Positions 29,126-39,209 of a stretch of DNA of 64,000 bases are shown in pieces. This DNA comes from Methylobacterium sp. W2 (GTDB taxonomy: Bacteria; Pseudomonadota; Alphaproteobacteria; Rhizobiales; Beijerinckiaceae). Below the pieces are notes generated by a model. The model was not told the DNA's origin. It was given only the letters and a program-made list of their open reading frames with translations, and ran no database searches. The translations under genes and the position numbers were made by a program. The number at the start of each line of letters is the position of its first letter. Position 1 is the stretch's first letter. The stretch spans positions 1-64,000 of the forward strand of contig NZ_VMOA01000020.1 of NCBI RefSeq assembly GCF_020662345.1, read 5' to 3'.

Positions 29126-29673
29126 GGCTTGGTCACCAGAACGGAGGCGATCCGCGTCTTGATCTGGTCGGCCAGGGTCTTGGCCAGACGGATCTCGGCA
29201 TCGCGGGCCGCACGCAGGGAAGCGAAGCGCTGGATCGAGCGATCGTAGGTCGTTGTCGCCACCGCTACACCCTCGGTGATGATCTTCGCCCCGTCCAGAG
29301 ATTCGAGGGAGAACCGGATGGTCCCCACCAATGTACCGGCCTCGGCGCGTCCTGTCTGGGACGACACGATGGGGGTCTTCACCGATTCGCTGCCCTGCAT
29401 CTTCAGGCGGTAGCGCTTGGGTGAAGGCTGGCCCGAACCGTCGAGATCGAAGATGAGTTCGCTGCGCAGATAATGGCCGAGCCGCTCCTGACCGGCGGCC
29501 GTGGAAACGTCGTCCACCTGTACCGAGGCAAGGAGGGCGGCCATGGGCTCGCCCGACGCGGTCGGTCCGTAGAGAGGGCGAAAGCAGGCCGACAGGTTGA
29601 CGGCCATGAGGGAGACCAACGCGACCTTCGCCGCGCGGGACCGTACCGCCTGTCTCAGCCCATGCATCATCAT
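29122..29673 (-). CDS. lptE: LPS-assembly lipoprotein LptE
   Basis: A 183-residue outer-membrane lipoprotein. The signal sequence ends in the lipobox LSAC with the acylated Cys30, then the FRPLYGP motif common at the start of mature alphaproteobacterial LptE. The beta-rich domain follows (LRSELIFDLDG, YRLKMQGSE). LptE plugs the LptD barrel and helps insert lipopolysaccharide. Three ATG codons in a row (29673, 29670, 29667) are possible starts. It is located between leuS and holA, the usual alphaproteobacterial order leuS-lptE-holA. Confidence 0.9.
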   Translation of the reverse strand: MMMHGLRQAVRSRAAKVALVSLMAVNLSACFRPLYGPTASGEPMAALLASVQVDDVSTAAGQERLGHYLRSELIFDLDGSGQPSPKRYRLKMQGSESVKTPIVSSQTGRAEAGTLVGTIRFSLESLDGAKIITEGVAVATTTYDRSIQRFASLRAARDAEIRLAKTLADQIKTRIASVLVTKP

Positions 29674-29799
29674 CGCAGCAATGCTCTCCGTCCGGTCCCG
29701 CTCTTTACGGCGATCCCGCCCCTTGCGTCACCTGTATAAGCGGCAAGCTTTACGATTCCTCTGCGGCGGTACGATGGTGACGCTCGCATGGGGCGTCTC

Positions 29800-32391
29800 T
29801 CACAGCACGAGGTTCACGATCCGCCCCGGCACCACGATGACCTTGCGCGGGACACGGCCTTCGAGCGCCTTCTGCACGGCCTCATCGGCCAGGACGAGGG
29901 CTTCCACCGTGGCGGTATCGGCCGTGCGAGGCACCGTGACATCCGCACGCTTCTTCCCGTTGAGCTGTACGGGGAGGGTGATCTCGTCCTCCACCAGCAG
30001 GGCACGATCGACCACCGGCCAAGCGGCTTGAGCGACCAGCCCCTGCCGGCCGAGGGCCGACCAGCATTCTTCGGCCAGATGCGGCATCATCGGCGCGACG
30101 AGCTGCGTAAGGATGCCCGCCGCTTCCGTCGCCGCATCCCGCGAGACGGTGGCCGTGCGGATTGCCTCGTCGAGAGCGTTCGACAACGTGTAGATATGGG
30201 CGACGCAGCGGTTGAAGCGAAGACGTTCCACATCCTCCTCCACGGCGGCGAGAGCCTTGTGGGCGGCCTTGCGAAGCGCAGCGTCCGACGCTCCGCCCTC
30301 AGTGGGCACGCCCACCGCGAGGGAGACCAGGCGCCAGACCCGCTGAACGAAGCGGGCCGCGCCCTGGACGCCATCTTCCGTCCAGATCACGTCACGCTCG
30401 GGCGGCGAATCGGACAGCATGAACCAGCGAGCGGTATCGGCGCCGTAGCTCGCGATGATGTCGTCCGGGTCCACCACGTTCTTCTTGGACTTCGACATCT
30501 TCTCGATGGAGCCGATAGCGATCGGCGCATCTGTTTTCACGTGAAACGCCTGTCGCTCGCCGCCTTCGGCGCTGATGCGGATATCGGAGGGCTGAACCCA
30601 GGCTCCGGCCGCGTCCTTGTAGGTCTCGTGGACGACCATGCCTTGCGTGAACAGGCCGGCGAACGGCTCCGAGACCCCGGACCAACCCGTCGCCTGCATC
30701 GCCCTCGTGAAGAAGCGAGCATAGAGCAGGTGCAGGATCGCGTGCTCGATACCGCCGATATACTGGTCCACCGCCAACCAATGATCCACCGCCGCCCGGT
30801 CGGTCGGCGCGTCCTTGAGCCAGGGCGCGGTGAAGCGCGCGTAGTACCAGGACGAGTCGACGAAGGTGTCCATCGTGTCGGTCTCGCGCCGGGCCGCAGC
30901 GCCGCAGCGCGGGCAGGGTACGTTGCGCCAGGCATGGTCCCGCTCCAGCGGATTGCCGGGGGTATCGAAGGAGACCTCGTCGGGCAGTTTCACCGGCAGG
31001 TCGGCGACCGGAACGGAGACGGGCCCGCACGCATCGCAATGGATGATGGGGATCGGGCAACCCCAATAGCGCTGGCGCGAGACGCCCCAGTCGCGCAGGC
31101 GGAACTGGACCTTGCGCGCCGCCACCGGCTCTCCGTTCAGGATCTCCCCCTCCAGTCGATTGGCCACGGCATGGAAGGCCTCGTCCGTCGTCATGTCGTC
31201 GAGGAAGCCCGAATTGATCATCCGACCATCGCCGTCATAGGCGGTGTCGGTGACAACGAAGCTCGCAGCGTCCTGCCCTTCCGGGCAAACGACGGGCGTA
31301 TTGCCGAGGCCGTATTTGTTCGAGAAGTCGAGGTCGCGCTGGTCATGGGCCGGGCAGCCGAACACGGCGCCGGTGCCGTAATCCATCAGCACGAAATTCG
31401 CCACGTAGACCGGCAGCAGCCAGGACGGGTCGAGGGGATGGCGCACCCGCAAGCCCGTGTCGAAGCCGAGCTTTTCCGCCGTATCGATCGCGGCCTGCGC
31501 CGTGCCGGTGCGGCGGCATTCCTCGATGAAGCTCTGGAGTTCGGGACGCGTGGCGGCCACGGACGCCGCGACCGGGTGGTCGGCGGCGATGGCCAGGAAC
31601 TTCGCGCCGAACAGGGTGTCGGGCCGGGTCGTGTAGACCTTGATCTCGCCGTCACGCGTATCGAAAGCGAAGCGGACCTCCAGCCCCTCCGAGCGGCCGA
31701 TCCAGTTCTTCTGCATGACCCGGACCTTCTCCGGCCACCGCTCCAGGCCGTCGAGGGCGTCGTAGAGATCCTGCGCGAAATCGGTGATCTTGAAGAACCA
31801 CTGGGTCAGCTCGCGCTGCTCCACCAGCGCGCCCGAACGCCAGCCGCGCCCGTCGATGACCTGCTCGTTGGCGAGCACGGTATGGTCCACCGGGTCCCAG
31901 TTCACTTTGGCCGTGCGGCGGGTGACGAGGCCCTTGTCGAGGAAGTCAAGGAACATCCTCTGCTGGTGCTTATAGTAGTCGGGATCGCAGGTGGCGATCT
32001 CCCGGCTCCAGTCGAGGGACAGGCCCATGCTCTGCAACTGGCCGCGCATGGTGGCGATGTTGGCGTAGGTCCATTCACGCGGGTTGACCTTGCGCTCCAT
32101 GGCGGCGTTCTCCGCCGGCAGGCCGAAGGCGTCCCAGCCCATCGGATGGAGCACGGCGAAGCCCTTGGCGCGCTTGTAGCGGGCCACCACGTCGCCCATG
32201 GCGTAGTTGCGCACATGCCCCATATGGATGCGCCCCGACGGGTAGGGGAACATCTCCAGCACGTAGTATTTCGGGCGCGGGTCGTCATTCTTCGTGGCGT
32301 AGATGCCTTGCGCGGCCCAGGCCTCCTGCCAGCGCGGCTCGGCATCCTTGGCGTTGTAGCGCTCCGGAACGGGCATGGGGGAGGAGGTCAT
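29800..32391 (-). CDS. leuS: leucine--tRNA ligase
   Basis: An 863-residue class I synthetase. The HIGH motif appears as HMGH in [18 protein letters not shown], the CP1 editing domain includes the [15 protein letters not shown] loop, zinc-type cysteines are in [10 protein letters not shown] and [20 protein letters not shown], and the KMSKS motif is [15 protein letters not shown]. It charges tRNA-Leu and edits mischarged isoleucine. ATG 32391 ([13 protein letters not shown]) fits the family; the upstream open frame is not conserved. A near-parS sequence is embedded in the codons for AFHVKTD just before KMSKS. Confidence 0.97.
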   Translation of the reverse strand: MTSSPMPVPERYNAKDAEPRWQEAWAAQGIYATKNDDPRPKYYVLEMFPYPSGRIHMGHVRNYAMGDVVARYKRAKGFAVLHPMGWDAFGLPAENAAMERKVNPREWTYANIATMRGQLQSMGLSLDWSREIATCDPDYYKHQQRMFLDFLDKGLVTRRTAKVNWDPVDHTVLANEQVIDGRGWRSGALVEQRELTQWFFKITDFAQDLYDALDGLERWPEKVRVMQKNWIGRSEGLEVRFAFDTRDGEIKVYTTRPDTLFGAKFLAIAADHPVAASVAATRPELQSFIEECRRTGTAQAAIDTAEKLGFDTGLRVRHPLDPSWLLPVYVANFVLMDYGTGAVFGCPAHDQRDLDFSNKYGLGNTPVVCPEGQDAASFVVTDTAYDGDGRMINSGFLDDMTTDEAFHAVANRLEGEILNGEPVAARKVQFRLRDWGVSRQRYWGCPIPIIHCDACGPVSVPVADLPVKLPDEVSFDTPGNPLERDHAWRNVPCPRCGAAARRETDTMDTFVDSSWYYARFTAPWLKDAPTDRAAVDHWLAVDQYIGGIEHAILHLLYARFFTRAMQATGWSGVSEPFAGLFTQGMVVHETYKDAAGAWVQPSDIRISAEGGERQAFHVKTDAPIAIGSIEKMSKSKKNVVDPDDIIASYGADTARWFMLSDSPPERDVIWTEDGVQGAARFVQRVWRLVSLAVGVPTEGGASDAALRKAAHKALAAVEEDVERLRFNRCVAHIYTLSNALDEAIRTATVSRDAATEAAGILTQLVAPMMPHLAEECWSALGRQGLVAQAAWPVVDRALLVEDEITLPVQLNGKKRADVTVPRTADTATVEALVLADEAVQKALEGRVPRKVIVVPGRIVNLVL
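30533..30548. promoter_or_regulatory. degenerate parS-like site in leuS
   Basis: GTTTTCACGTGAAACG matches 13 of the 16 positions of parS, and the central TTTCACGTGAAAC is intact. It lies 4.5 kb from the perfect site. A secondary, weaker ParB-binding site is plausible but unproven. Confidence 0.55.
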
Positions 32392-32587
32392 GATGGGAAC
32401 TCTGAGATACGGGCCAGGATGGCCTGGCAAGGCGCCTTACGCGGCGTCGGAGCGGTTGGATGCCGGACTAACACGGCCTGTTTGCCGGTCAACAGAGCCA
32501 TCGCCGGTGGAGCCCGGCGCTTGCGGCCCGCGTTGCCAATGATAGGTCAGGCACGGACTGCCCTTCCTCCTACGCCGACGAGACATC

Positions 32588-33307
32588 ATGCCCGACTCCA
32601 CCCCGCCGAGATACGCCCATCCGGACGCCGCCGCCGTCGTCGCCGGGCTGAAGGCCGTGCGCGATAAGATCGTCCAGGCGGCTCAGGATTCCGAGCGGGA
32701 CCCGGCCGCGATCTCGCTGGTGGCGGTCTCGAAGCTCATCGATGCGGACGGCATCGTCCCGGCTCTCGAGGCGGGGCATCGGATCTTCGGCGAGAATTAC
32801 GTTCAAGAATCGAAGGCGAAGTGGCCGGCGTTGCGCGAGCGCTTTCCCGATGTCGAGCTTCACCTCGTTGGGCCGCTCCAGTCGAACAAGGCCCGCGAGG
32901 CGGTGGAATTGTTCGACGTGATCCATGCCCTCGACCGGCTGTCCCTGGCGGCGGCCCTGGCCAAGGAGATCGAGCGCACGGGCCGAACACCGAAACTGCT
33001 GATCCAGGTCAATACTGGCGACGAGCCGCAGAAGGCCGGGGTCTCGCCCTCGCAGGTGGATGTCCTCCTCAGCGAGTGTCGTGAGACCCACGGGCTCGCG
33101 ATCAACGGACTCATGTGCATCCCACCGGCCGAAGACCCGCCCTCGGCGCATTTCGCCCTCCTGGCCCGCATCGCCGAGCGCCACAACCTGCCCATCCTCT
33201 CCATGGGCATGAGCGCCGATTACCCGGCGGCGATCCAAATGGGCGCCACCCATATTCGCGTCGGCACCGCCATCTTCGGCGAGCGCCCCCGCGCCGCAGG
33301 GGCCTGA
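32588..33307 (+). CDS. YggS family pyridoxal phosphate homeostasis protein
   Basis: A 239-residue PLP-binding TIM-barrel protein of the YggS/PROSC/PLPHP family. The Schiff-base lysine is in LVAVSKLIDADG, followed by FGENYVQESKAK, HLVGPLQSNKAREA, and the phosphate-binding SMGMSADYPAAIQMGATHIRVG. These proteins carry PLP and balance vitamin B6 and amino-acid pools; no catalytic reaction is known. It is divergent from leuS, a common alphaproteobacterial arrangement. ATG 32588 is the only suitable start. Confidence 0.93.
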   Translation: MPDSTPPRYAHPDAAAVVAGLKAVRDKIVQAAQDSERDPAAISLVAVSKLIDADGIVPALEAGHRIFGENYVQESKAKWPALRERFPDVELHLVGPLQSNKAREAVELFDVIHALDRLSLAAALAKEIERTGRTPKLLIQVNTGDEPQKAGVSPSQVDVLLSECRETHGLAINGLMCIPPAEDPPSAHFALLARIAERHNLPILSMGMSADYPAAIQMGATHIRVGTAIFGERPRAAGA

Positions 33308-33340
33308 ACAGCTCCGCCTGTCCCAGGGCCGCGCAGCGGA

Positions 33341-33354
33341 ACCCGGGATCCACG
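33341..33354. repeat. dispersed GGATCCCGG repeat, copy 2
   Basis: ACCCGGGATCCACG, preceded by GCGCAGCGGA, lies between the convergent yggS-like gene and ppc. It is a near copy of the words at 11650 and 48773. Confidence 0.4.
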
Positions 33355-33359
33355 GTGCA

Positions 33360-36251
33360 CTACCCGAATGCACCCACCTCGTGCTGGATCATGCCCGACA
33401 GCTCGCGGACGCGGGCGAAGGATTGGCGGATCGGGCCGAAGATCGTCGTGTGCTCCGATTCGTAGGTGCCGACATCGCGCGGGCCGGCGGGCTCCCCGAA
33501 ATTGAGGCCGAGGGTCGGGTCCGGCGTGATCGGGAAGATCTCGTCGAGCATGGCGAGGCAGCCGTCGATGTCAAGGCGCAGGAAGCGTTCGATCAGTTGC
33601 TCGCGGGTGATGCCCGATTGCGGACGGAAGCCCGGAATGTGAACGGCCAGGAACCAGATCCGGTGGATCAGGGCGAGGCGGAGGGCGTGGAGCAGGGTCA
33701 GCCGCACCGACATCTTGCCGAGATCGGGAGCGGCGGATTGCAGGCTCAACCAGTCGCCGGTGAGGCGGCCGAACAGACGGCGCAGGTCGGGCGCGAGGCG
33801 CAGACGGTCGAGGGCGGTGGCGATGACGAGGAGTTCGTCGCGCCGGTCGTCACGTTGCGTGCGCCGTGCCCGCTCCAACCACATGGCTGGGTCGAGCGTG
33901 TCGATATAGGCGCGCAGCACGTCAAGGTCGCCCACCGCCGAGGCGTGCTGGGCGAGGCGGAACGCGCGCGAGAACCGGACCGAATCGCGGCGCATGTCGC
34001 GGAACAGATCCGGTGCGCGGCTCGCCGCCCGGCCGAGGCCATGCAGGGAATTCGCGAGATAGCCGAGCTGGTGCAGGATCGCGTTGTTGGGAATCGCCCG
34101 CATCTGGCGGGGATGGGTGATCATGCTGGGCCCGCCATTGTCGGTCTGGCGCGCCACGGGGCGCGAGCCGGTGCGGTCGAGGAGGCTTGGGCCGAACGTC
34201 CCCAGCAGCGCTGCATAGCCGGGGTCGTCCACCAAGGCTTCCATGTCCTGGCGCGCGACGGTGAAGAACTCGGCGGCGAAATCGGCCTCGCCGTAGATCG
34301 GGTCGTCGGTCTCGTCGGCACCCGGCGCGTCGGACAAGACGTAGTCGGCAAAGGAATCGTCGTCGGCAATGTCGAAGGCGAAGAGGTGTTCGGCGATCCG
34401 CTCCACGGTGGCGCGGGCGAGGGCCTGTGTCCCGAACATCAGGTAGCCGTCCGAGCCCTGGAAGCTCGATTCCAGACGTACCTTGATCCCCGCCTTGCGG
34501 TTCTTGTGTCGCGAATCCTCCGGCGCGAGATAAGCGAGGCGGTCCCGTAGGGAGGTCGGATGGGCGCCGCGGCCGATCGATTCGCCATGGGTATCGAAGA
34601 TCGCGAGCTCGATGCCGGACAAGCCGTTCTGCGCCATCAGGTCGGTGATGCGCAGGCGCAGGCGCTCGATCCAGAAACTCGCGGCGAGCTGGCCGACATA
34701 GCGGCCCGAATCGGAATAGCCGAACTGCACCGTCAGGCGACCGATGCGCTTGAGATAGGCACGCCAATGTGGGTTGCGCAGGGCGTCGTCGAGGACGCGG
34801 ATGCCTTGTTCCAGGGCGCTCGCGGTCTCGAACAGCGGCGTGATCTCGACCTTGTCGCTAATCCCGTAATGCCGGGCCAGCCAGAGGGCGGCCAGCAGCG
34901 TGTAGCCGGTCTCCGTCTCGGCGATGAGGAAGCGCACCGGATGGGTGCCGTCCACGTGCTTCAGGATCTGCGCGATGGTCATCATCAGACGCGCGGCCGA
35001 GGCGCGTTCGGCGGCGAGCGCCCCGAAATCCACGGCGACCGGATGCACGTCGTTAAGGAGGGCGTGGATGGTGGAAAGGTGCGAGCGCCGCTGCGCCGCG
35101 TCCGTCGGCTCCCCTTCGAGGTCGATGACCCGGCGAACGGCATTGTGGATCTGGCTGGCGTTGAGCCGGAAATGCGGCAAGGCGTTCGAGAGGCCGTGGG
35201 TGGCGATGCCTGAGCGCAGAAGGGCGATGGTGCGCTTGTCGTCATCGCTCTCGACGCCGCCCAGGGCTCCGGCGAGGCCCGCCAGGATCGGCCCGGAATC
35301 GGTCTGGGCGCGCTCCCGCTCGATGATGAGCGCCAGGGCGAAGCGGTGCACCGCCTCCAGGGAAGGTTTGGTCCCGAGGCGCGGGGCAACGGCGAGCTGC
35401 CGGTTCACGGCCGCCAGGGCGCCCTGTGTCAGGTCGCGCACCACGTTGGTGGCCGGCACGTCAGGCAGGTGGCGCATCACCCGGTCGAGCTGCATGCGCT
35501 TCGATTCCAGGCGGTAGCGCAGGGTGTCCCACCAGCCGATATCGGTGCGCCCGTCCGTGTCGCAGCCGACCCAGGAGGCGAGGGCGAAGGGCTTGAGCAC
35601 CAGCTCCGTCCAGCGGTCGGGCCAACGGGCGCGGGCCGCGTCGAGAAGGGCGGCGTTGAAGCTGTCCAAAGCCGCACGGCCGTGATTGGCCGCGAGGCAG
35701 GCCTGCTCGAACTCGTCGTCCAGGCTGATCTTCGCATCCGGACGGGTCGAGAGGGCGGCGGCCTTCTCCATCAGGGGCAGGCGCGCGGCCTCGCTATCCT
35801 GGGACGCGGCCTCGGCGATGAGGGCCGCCACGGCCTTCGGCATGCCGAAGGTCGGGTGGGCAGTGAACACGACGGCAAAACCCGTGCGGCCGACGAGATC
35901 GCGGAAGGTCTCAAAATCACCCGCCCCTTTGGGGATCGCGGCCACGAGGCGCGCCGGCATCGCGTTGTCCAGAGATACCTGGGCGTCCCGGTCCAGCCCG
36001 ACATAGCCACGCAGGCGCTCCGCCCGAGCGACCAGCGCCTGTCTCCGCAGCCGGGTGAACAGGCCATCGAGGTCGTCCTCTCCGATCTCGTCGCGGTCGA
36101 AGCGGCGGGTGATCGCCAGCGTCACCGCCAGGACGGGGTTGCGGAACGGGTCCTCGCTCGACCGCTCGCGGGATTCCTCGATCAGGGCGATGAGATCCTG
36201 TTCTAGCTCGCCGGGATCGGGCGTCGCTTTGGCGGGGCTGCGGTCAAGCAT
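33360..36251 (-). CDS. ppc: phosphoenolpyruvate carboxylase, divergent
   Basis: A 963-residue PEPC-family protein. It keeps the TAHPT histidine (His132), the FET glutamate, GYSDS (Asp514), GRG (Arg561), GSRP and MRAIP. It departs from the classical enzyme elsewhere: the lysine after GYSDS is Arg517, the FHGRGG loop reads FDTHGE so that its histidine and first arginine are replaced, GWMGGDRDGNP is SWVGCDTDGRTD, and the C-terminal QNTG is absent (ends HEVGAFG). PEPC makes oxaloacetate from PEP and bicarbonate, a serine-cycle step in methylotrophs. Whether this version is active is uncertain. ATG 36251 has AAGG 9 bases upstream; ATG 36257 is the alternative. Confidence 0.85.
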   Translation of the reverse strand: MLDRSPAKATPDPGELEQDLIALIEESRERSSEDPFRNPVLAVTLAITRRFDRDEIGEDDLDGLFTRLRRQALVARAERLRGYVGLDRDAQVSLDNAMPARLVAAIPKGAGDFETFRDLVGRTGFAVVFTAHPTFGMPKAVAALIAEAASQDSEAARLPLMEKAAALSTRPDAKISLDDEFEQACLAANHGRAALDSFNAALLDAARARWPDRWTELVLKPFALASWVGCDTDGRTDIGWWDTLRYRLESKRMQLDRVMRHLPDVPATNVVRDLTQGALAAVNRQLAVAPRLGTKPSLEAVHRFALALIIERERAQTDSGPILAGLAGALGGVESDDDKRTIALLRSGIATHGLSNALPHFRLNASQIHNAVRRVIDLEGEPTDAAQRRSHLSTIHALLNDVHPVAVDFGALAAERASAARLMMTIAQILKHVDGTHPVRFLIAETETGYTLLAALWLARHYGISDKVEITPLFETASALEQGIRVLDDALRNPHWRAYLKRIGRLTVQFGYSDSGRYVGQLAASFWIERLRLRITDLMAQNGLSGIELAIFDTHGESIGRGAHPTSLRDRLAYLAPEDSRHKNRKAGIKVRLESSFQGSDGYLMFGTQALARATVERIAEHLFAFDIADDDSFADYVLSDAPGADETDDPIYGEADFAAEFFTVARQDMEALVDDPGYAALLGTFGPSLLDRTGSRPVARQTDNGGPSMITHPRQMRAIPNNAILHQLGYLANSLHGLGRAASRAPDLFRDMRRDSVRFSRAFRLAQHASAVGDLDVLRAYIDTLDPAMWLERARRTQRDDRRDELLVIATALDRLRLAPDLRRLFGRLTGDWLSLQSAAPDLGKMSVRLTLLHALRLALIHRIWFLAVHIPGFRPQSGITREQLIERFLRLDIDGCLAMLDEIFPITPDPTLGLNFGEPAGPRDVGTYESEHTTIFGPIRQSFARVRELSGMIQHEVGAFG

Positions 36252-36605
36252 GCGCATCGATCGACCTTGTCTGGGCGGAGGAGAAGAGTGGGGCGGCCCC
36301 GGAATCGGACCGTCTTAGAACGAGTCGGGTCTCGGTCCGGCGACAATGGGCGCATGACGATCCGTCATCCACCGCCGGATGGCCTTGCCGGGGAGAGTCA
36401 CGACCGTGCAAGGGCAATCCGTCCGCATGGTTTCGGCTCCGCATGTCGTCTGCGCAAGGTGTTGGGCTCAGGGGTTGGGCGAGACGCAAGGACCGTTCCG
36501 GTGGTGGCGCTTCAGGTACCGATGCCCGGTCCTTGTGCGAAAGCGCTCCCGCGATGCGCGACAGGTGGATGCAACCCCGCCCCGGCTGGGGTAACCCTCG
36601 GGGCC
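36252..36605. other. divergent intergenic region upstream of ppc
   Basis: This 354-bp stretch separates ppc from the exported Lys/Pro-rich protein and should hold both promoters. Open frames here lack ribosome sites and family resemblance. I see no strong repeat or RNA. Confidence 0.35.
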
Positions 36606-37415
36606 ATGCAGATTCGTTCGCTCCCGCCTCGTCCTCCCGGCACCCTTGCTCCCGCGCTCCGGCCCCGGGGGGTGCGGAGCGGGCTTGTGTGCTGCGCCGC
36701 TCTGCTCGGCTTGCTCGTGGGAGCCACTCCCGGTCTTGCGCAGGAGGATGCCGGCGCGGCGATGGGCGAGACCGAGGCTCCGGTGGCCAAGCCCAAGCCG
36801 AAACGAAAGCCCAAACCGAAACCCGTCGCCAAGCCTCCCGAGACCTTTCCGGCGGCTCCCGTGGCGATGCCGGCCGCCACTATCGCCCCCGTGAAGCTGC
36901 CTGAGCTCATCGTGGTCTGCGACAACGGTCAGGGCGCGTTCTACGAAGGGCAGGGCACCGTCTCTCTCTGGGTGACGCGCAGCGGCGCCATCACCGTCGA
37001 CAACCCGCTTCGCCCGCTGACGCCGGAGACCACGCGGGTGCTGCAGGTCGTCATCGGCAACAAGGCCGCCACCGCCTTCGGCCCCGATCTCCTCGCCCTG
37101 CGACGGGGCGGCAGTCCCGCCGCCCTGGAGGCGACGACGGGCGGACCGGTGCGCTGGGACGCACAGCTCACGGTGCTGCCCGATTTCCTCAACATCGTCT
37201 CCGAGGCCGGCGAGGGTCTGGCACGCCTCGATTACCGCCGCTGCGGCGATGCCCCGGAGGTGAAGGTGGCGCCGGTCGCCAAGGCGAAGCCCAAGCCCGT
37301 GGCGAAAGCGCCGCGTCCTCCCAAGGCTTCCACCGCCGAGGGAGCGGGACGTGGGGAGGCCGCCGCCCCTCGCGGCCTGCAATTGCCGCAGGGCGCCATT
37401 CCGGCCGGCCAATAA
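36606..37415 (+). CDS. exported Lys/Pro/Ala-rich protein, function unknown
   Basis: A 269-residue protein. A signal peptide with a long basic lead ends near GATPGLAQEDAG. It is followed by a Lys-Pro tract (PKPKRKPKPKPVAKPP), a central folded region of about 140 residues (PELIVVCDNGQGAFYEG to LDYRRCGDAPE) with two cysteines that could pair, and a second Lys/Pro/Ala tail. The KP tracts suggest contact with the cell wall or an extended periplasmic spacer; that is inference. ATG 36606 is chosen because it begins the signal peptide. I do not recognise a named family. Confidence 0.7.
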   Translation: MQIRSLPPRPPGTLAPALRPRGVRSGLVCCAALLGLLVGATPGLAQEDAGAAMGETEAPVAKPKPKRKPKPKPVAKPPETFPAAPVAMPAATIAPVKLPELIVVCDNGQGAFYEGQGTVSLWVTRSGAITVDNPLRPLTPETTRVLQVVIGNKAATAFGPDLLALRRGGSPAALEATTGGPVRWDAQLTVLPDFLNIVSEAGEGLARLDYRRCGDAPEVKVAPVAKAKPKPVAKAPRPPKASTAEGAGRGEAAAPRGLQLPQGAIPAGQ

Positions 37416-37440
37416 TGATCGCGGCACGAGGGAGAACGCT

Positions 37441-37869
37441 ATGAAAGCCGCAGAGGTGATCGCCAAGCTGGGGCTCCAGCCGCACCCGGAGGGCGGCCAT
37501 TATCGCGAAACGTTTCGCGATCCGACCGAGGTCGATGGCCGTTCGGTGGGCAGCGCGATCTACTACCTCCTCGATCTCGGTGAGACCTCGGAATGGCACC
37601 GGGTCGATGCGTCCGAGATCTGGTTCTGGCATGCCGGGGCGCCGATGGTGATCACCACGAGCCCGAACGGGCACGATGCCGCCGCCACCTATCTCGGTCC
37701 CGACCTCGCCCATGGCCAGCAGCCGCAGATCGTGGTGCCGGCGGGACATTGGCAGACCGCCACGAGCCTCGGAGCGTGGACATTGGTAAGCTGCACCGTC
37801 TCCCCGGCCTTCCGGTTCGAAGGGTTCGAGATGGCGCCGCCGGGCTGGCGGCCGGTGCCGCGCGGCTGA
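37441..37869 (+). CDS. DUF985 cupin family protein
   Basis: A 142-residue single-domain cupin. The N-terminal LGLQPHPEGGHYRETFRD signature and the histidine-rich barrel motif SEWHRVDASEIWFWHAG are typical of the DUF985 family, whose reaction is unknown. The start ATG lies 25 bases after the preceding gene, with GGGAGAACGCT as ribosome site, so both may form one transcript. The neighbour on the other side is convergent. Confidence 0.9.
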   Translation: MKAAEVIAKLGLQPHPEGGHYRETFRDPTEVDGRSVGSAIYYLLDLGETSEWHRVDASEIWFWHAGAPMVITTSPNGHDAAATYLGPDLAHGQQPQIVVPAGHWQTATSLGAWTLVSCTVSPAFRFEGFEMAPPGWRPVPRG

Positions 37870-37904
37870 GGGAGGCGCGTTTCTCCGTTCGCCTTGCCGG
37901 GAGC

Positions 37905-39209
37905 CTAGCCCTCGATCTCGTCGTTCTTCGCGATCATCGGCACCAGCGGGGTGATCCGCAGGGCGGTGATGCGGTTCTTGGCCTTGCGCAGGACCTGAAA
38001 CCGGAAGCCGTGGAAGTTGAAGGCGGTGCCGGTGTCGGGGATCGCCCGCGCCTCGTGGATGACGAGGCCGGCGATGGTCGTCGCCTCCTCGTCGGGCAGG
38101 TTCCAATCCATGGCACGGTTGAGGTCGCGGATGGCGACGGAGCCGTCGGCATTCACCGAACCGTCCCCCTGGGGGCGAACCCCGGAGACCGCGACGTCGT
38201 GCTCGTCGGCGATGTCGCCGACGATCTCCTCCAGGATGTCTTCCAGCGTGACCAAGCCCATCACCTCGCCGTACTCGTCGACGACGAGGGCGAAATGGGT
38301 CTTCTTGGTGAGGAAAGCCTTGAGCTGGTCGCGCAGGCTCGTCGTGTCGGGCACGAACCAGGTCTCGAGCGCCAGGGCCTCGACCTTCAGACCGGAGGCG
38401 TCGCCCCCGGCGGCGTCGAGCGCGCGCAGCAGGTCTTTGGCGTGGAGCACGCCGATGATGTTCTCGGAGGTGCCGCGCCAGAGCGGCATGCGGGTGTAGG
38501 GCGAGGACAGCACCTCCCGCACGATCTCCTCCGAGGGGAGGTCGGCATTGATGGTGCGCATCTTCGTGCGATGCACCATGACCTCGGAGACGGACAATTC
38601 GTGAAGGTCGAGCAGGCCGCCGAGCATGTCGCGCTCGGCCTTGGCGACGCCGCCCTCGCGGTGGAGCAGGGCGACCTGCCCGCGAATCTCCTCGGTGGGC
38701 GAGAGGATGGACTGGTGCTTCCCGATACTGATGCCGAAGGGGCGCAGCATCAGCCGCACCAGCTTCTCGATGGCGATGGCCGCCGGGCCGAGGAGCGCCA
38801 CCGCGAAGGCCACGGGCCGCGCCATCACCAGGGCGGCCTGATCCGGCTTGTTGATGGCGAGGGTCTTCGGCAGCACCTCGGCGAAGACGATGACGAGGAC
38901 CGACATCACGCCGGTGGCATAGAGCACCCCGCTCTTGCCGAAGATCGTGGTCAGCACGCTCGTGGTGAAGGCCGAGGCGCCGATGGCGACGATGTTGTAG
39001 CCGATCAGCATCGCGCCGATGAACCGCTCGCGCGAGGCGAGGATGCGGTTGACGAGGCGTGCTCGCAGATCGCCGCTATTCTCGAGAGAGAGCATCCGCG
39101 CCCGGGACGCCGCGGTGAAGGCGGTCTCGGCCCCCGCGAAGAAGGCCGAGAGCAGCAGCGACATCACCACGATGCTCGCGGCGAGCCAGAGGTCGGTATG
39201 CGTGTCCAT
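37905..39209 (-). CDS. CNNM/CorC family membrane protein (hemolysin-related)
   Basis: A 434-residue protein with an N-terminal DUF21/CNNM membrane domain (about residues 1-190, starting LWLAASIVVMSLLLSAFFAGAETAFTA), a tandem CBS pair (about 210-335), and a C-terminal CorC_HlyC domain (about 350-430). Such proteins are linked to magnesium and cobalt efflux; the old 'hemolysin' label is historical. It lies downstream of aroK-aroB on the same strand, a gene order common in Rhizobiales. ATG 39209 (MDTHTDLWL) is chosen since the upstream extension is cysteine-rich and not conserved. Confidence 0.9.
   Translation of the reverse strand: MDTHTDLWLAASIVVMSLLLSAFFAGAETAFTAASRARMLSLENSGDLRARLVNRILASRERFIGAMLIGYNIVAIGASAFTTSVLTTIFGKSGVLYATGVMSVLVIVFAEVLPKTLAINKPDQAALVMARPVAFAVALLGPAAIAIEKLVRLMLRPFGISIGKHQSILSPTEEIRGQVALLHREGGVAKAERDMLGGLLDLHELSVSEVMVHRTKMRTINADLPSEEIVREVLSSPYTRMPLWRGTSENIIGVLHAKDLLRALDAAGGDASGLKVEALALETWFVPDTTSLRDQLKAFLTKKTHFALVVDEYGEVMGLVTLEDILEEIVGDIADEHDVAVSGVRPQGDGSVNADGSVAIRDLNRAMDWNLPDEEATTIAGLVIHEARAIPDTGTAFNFHGFRFQVLRKAKNRITALRITPLVPMIAKNDEIEG

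Noticed and set aside
29788..32667. A 959-codon open frame on the plus strand opposite leuS
   Set aside because: It is the antisense of leuS, is low in recognisable content (many Arg, His, Gly, Asp) and results from the high GC of third positions. leuS has all its motifs.
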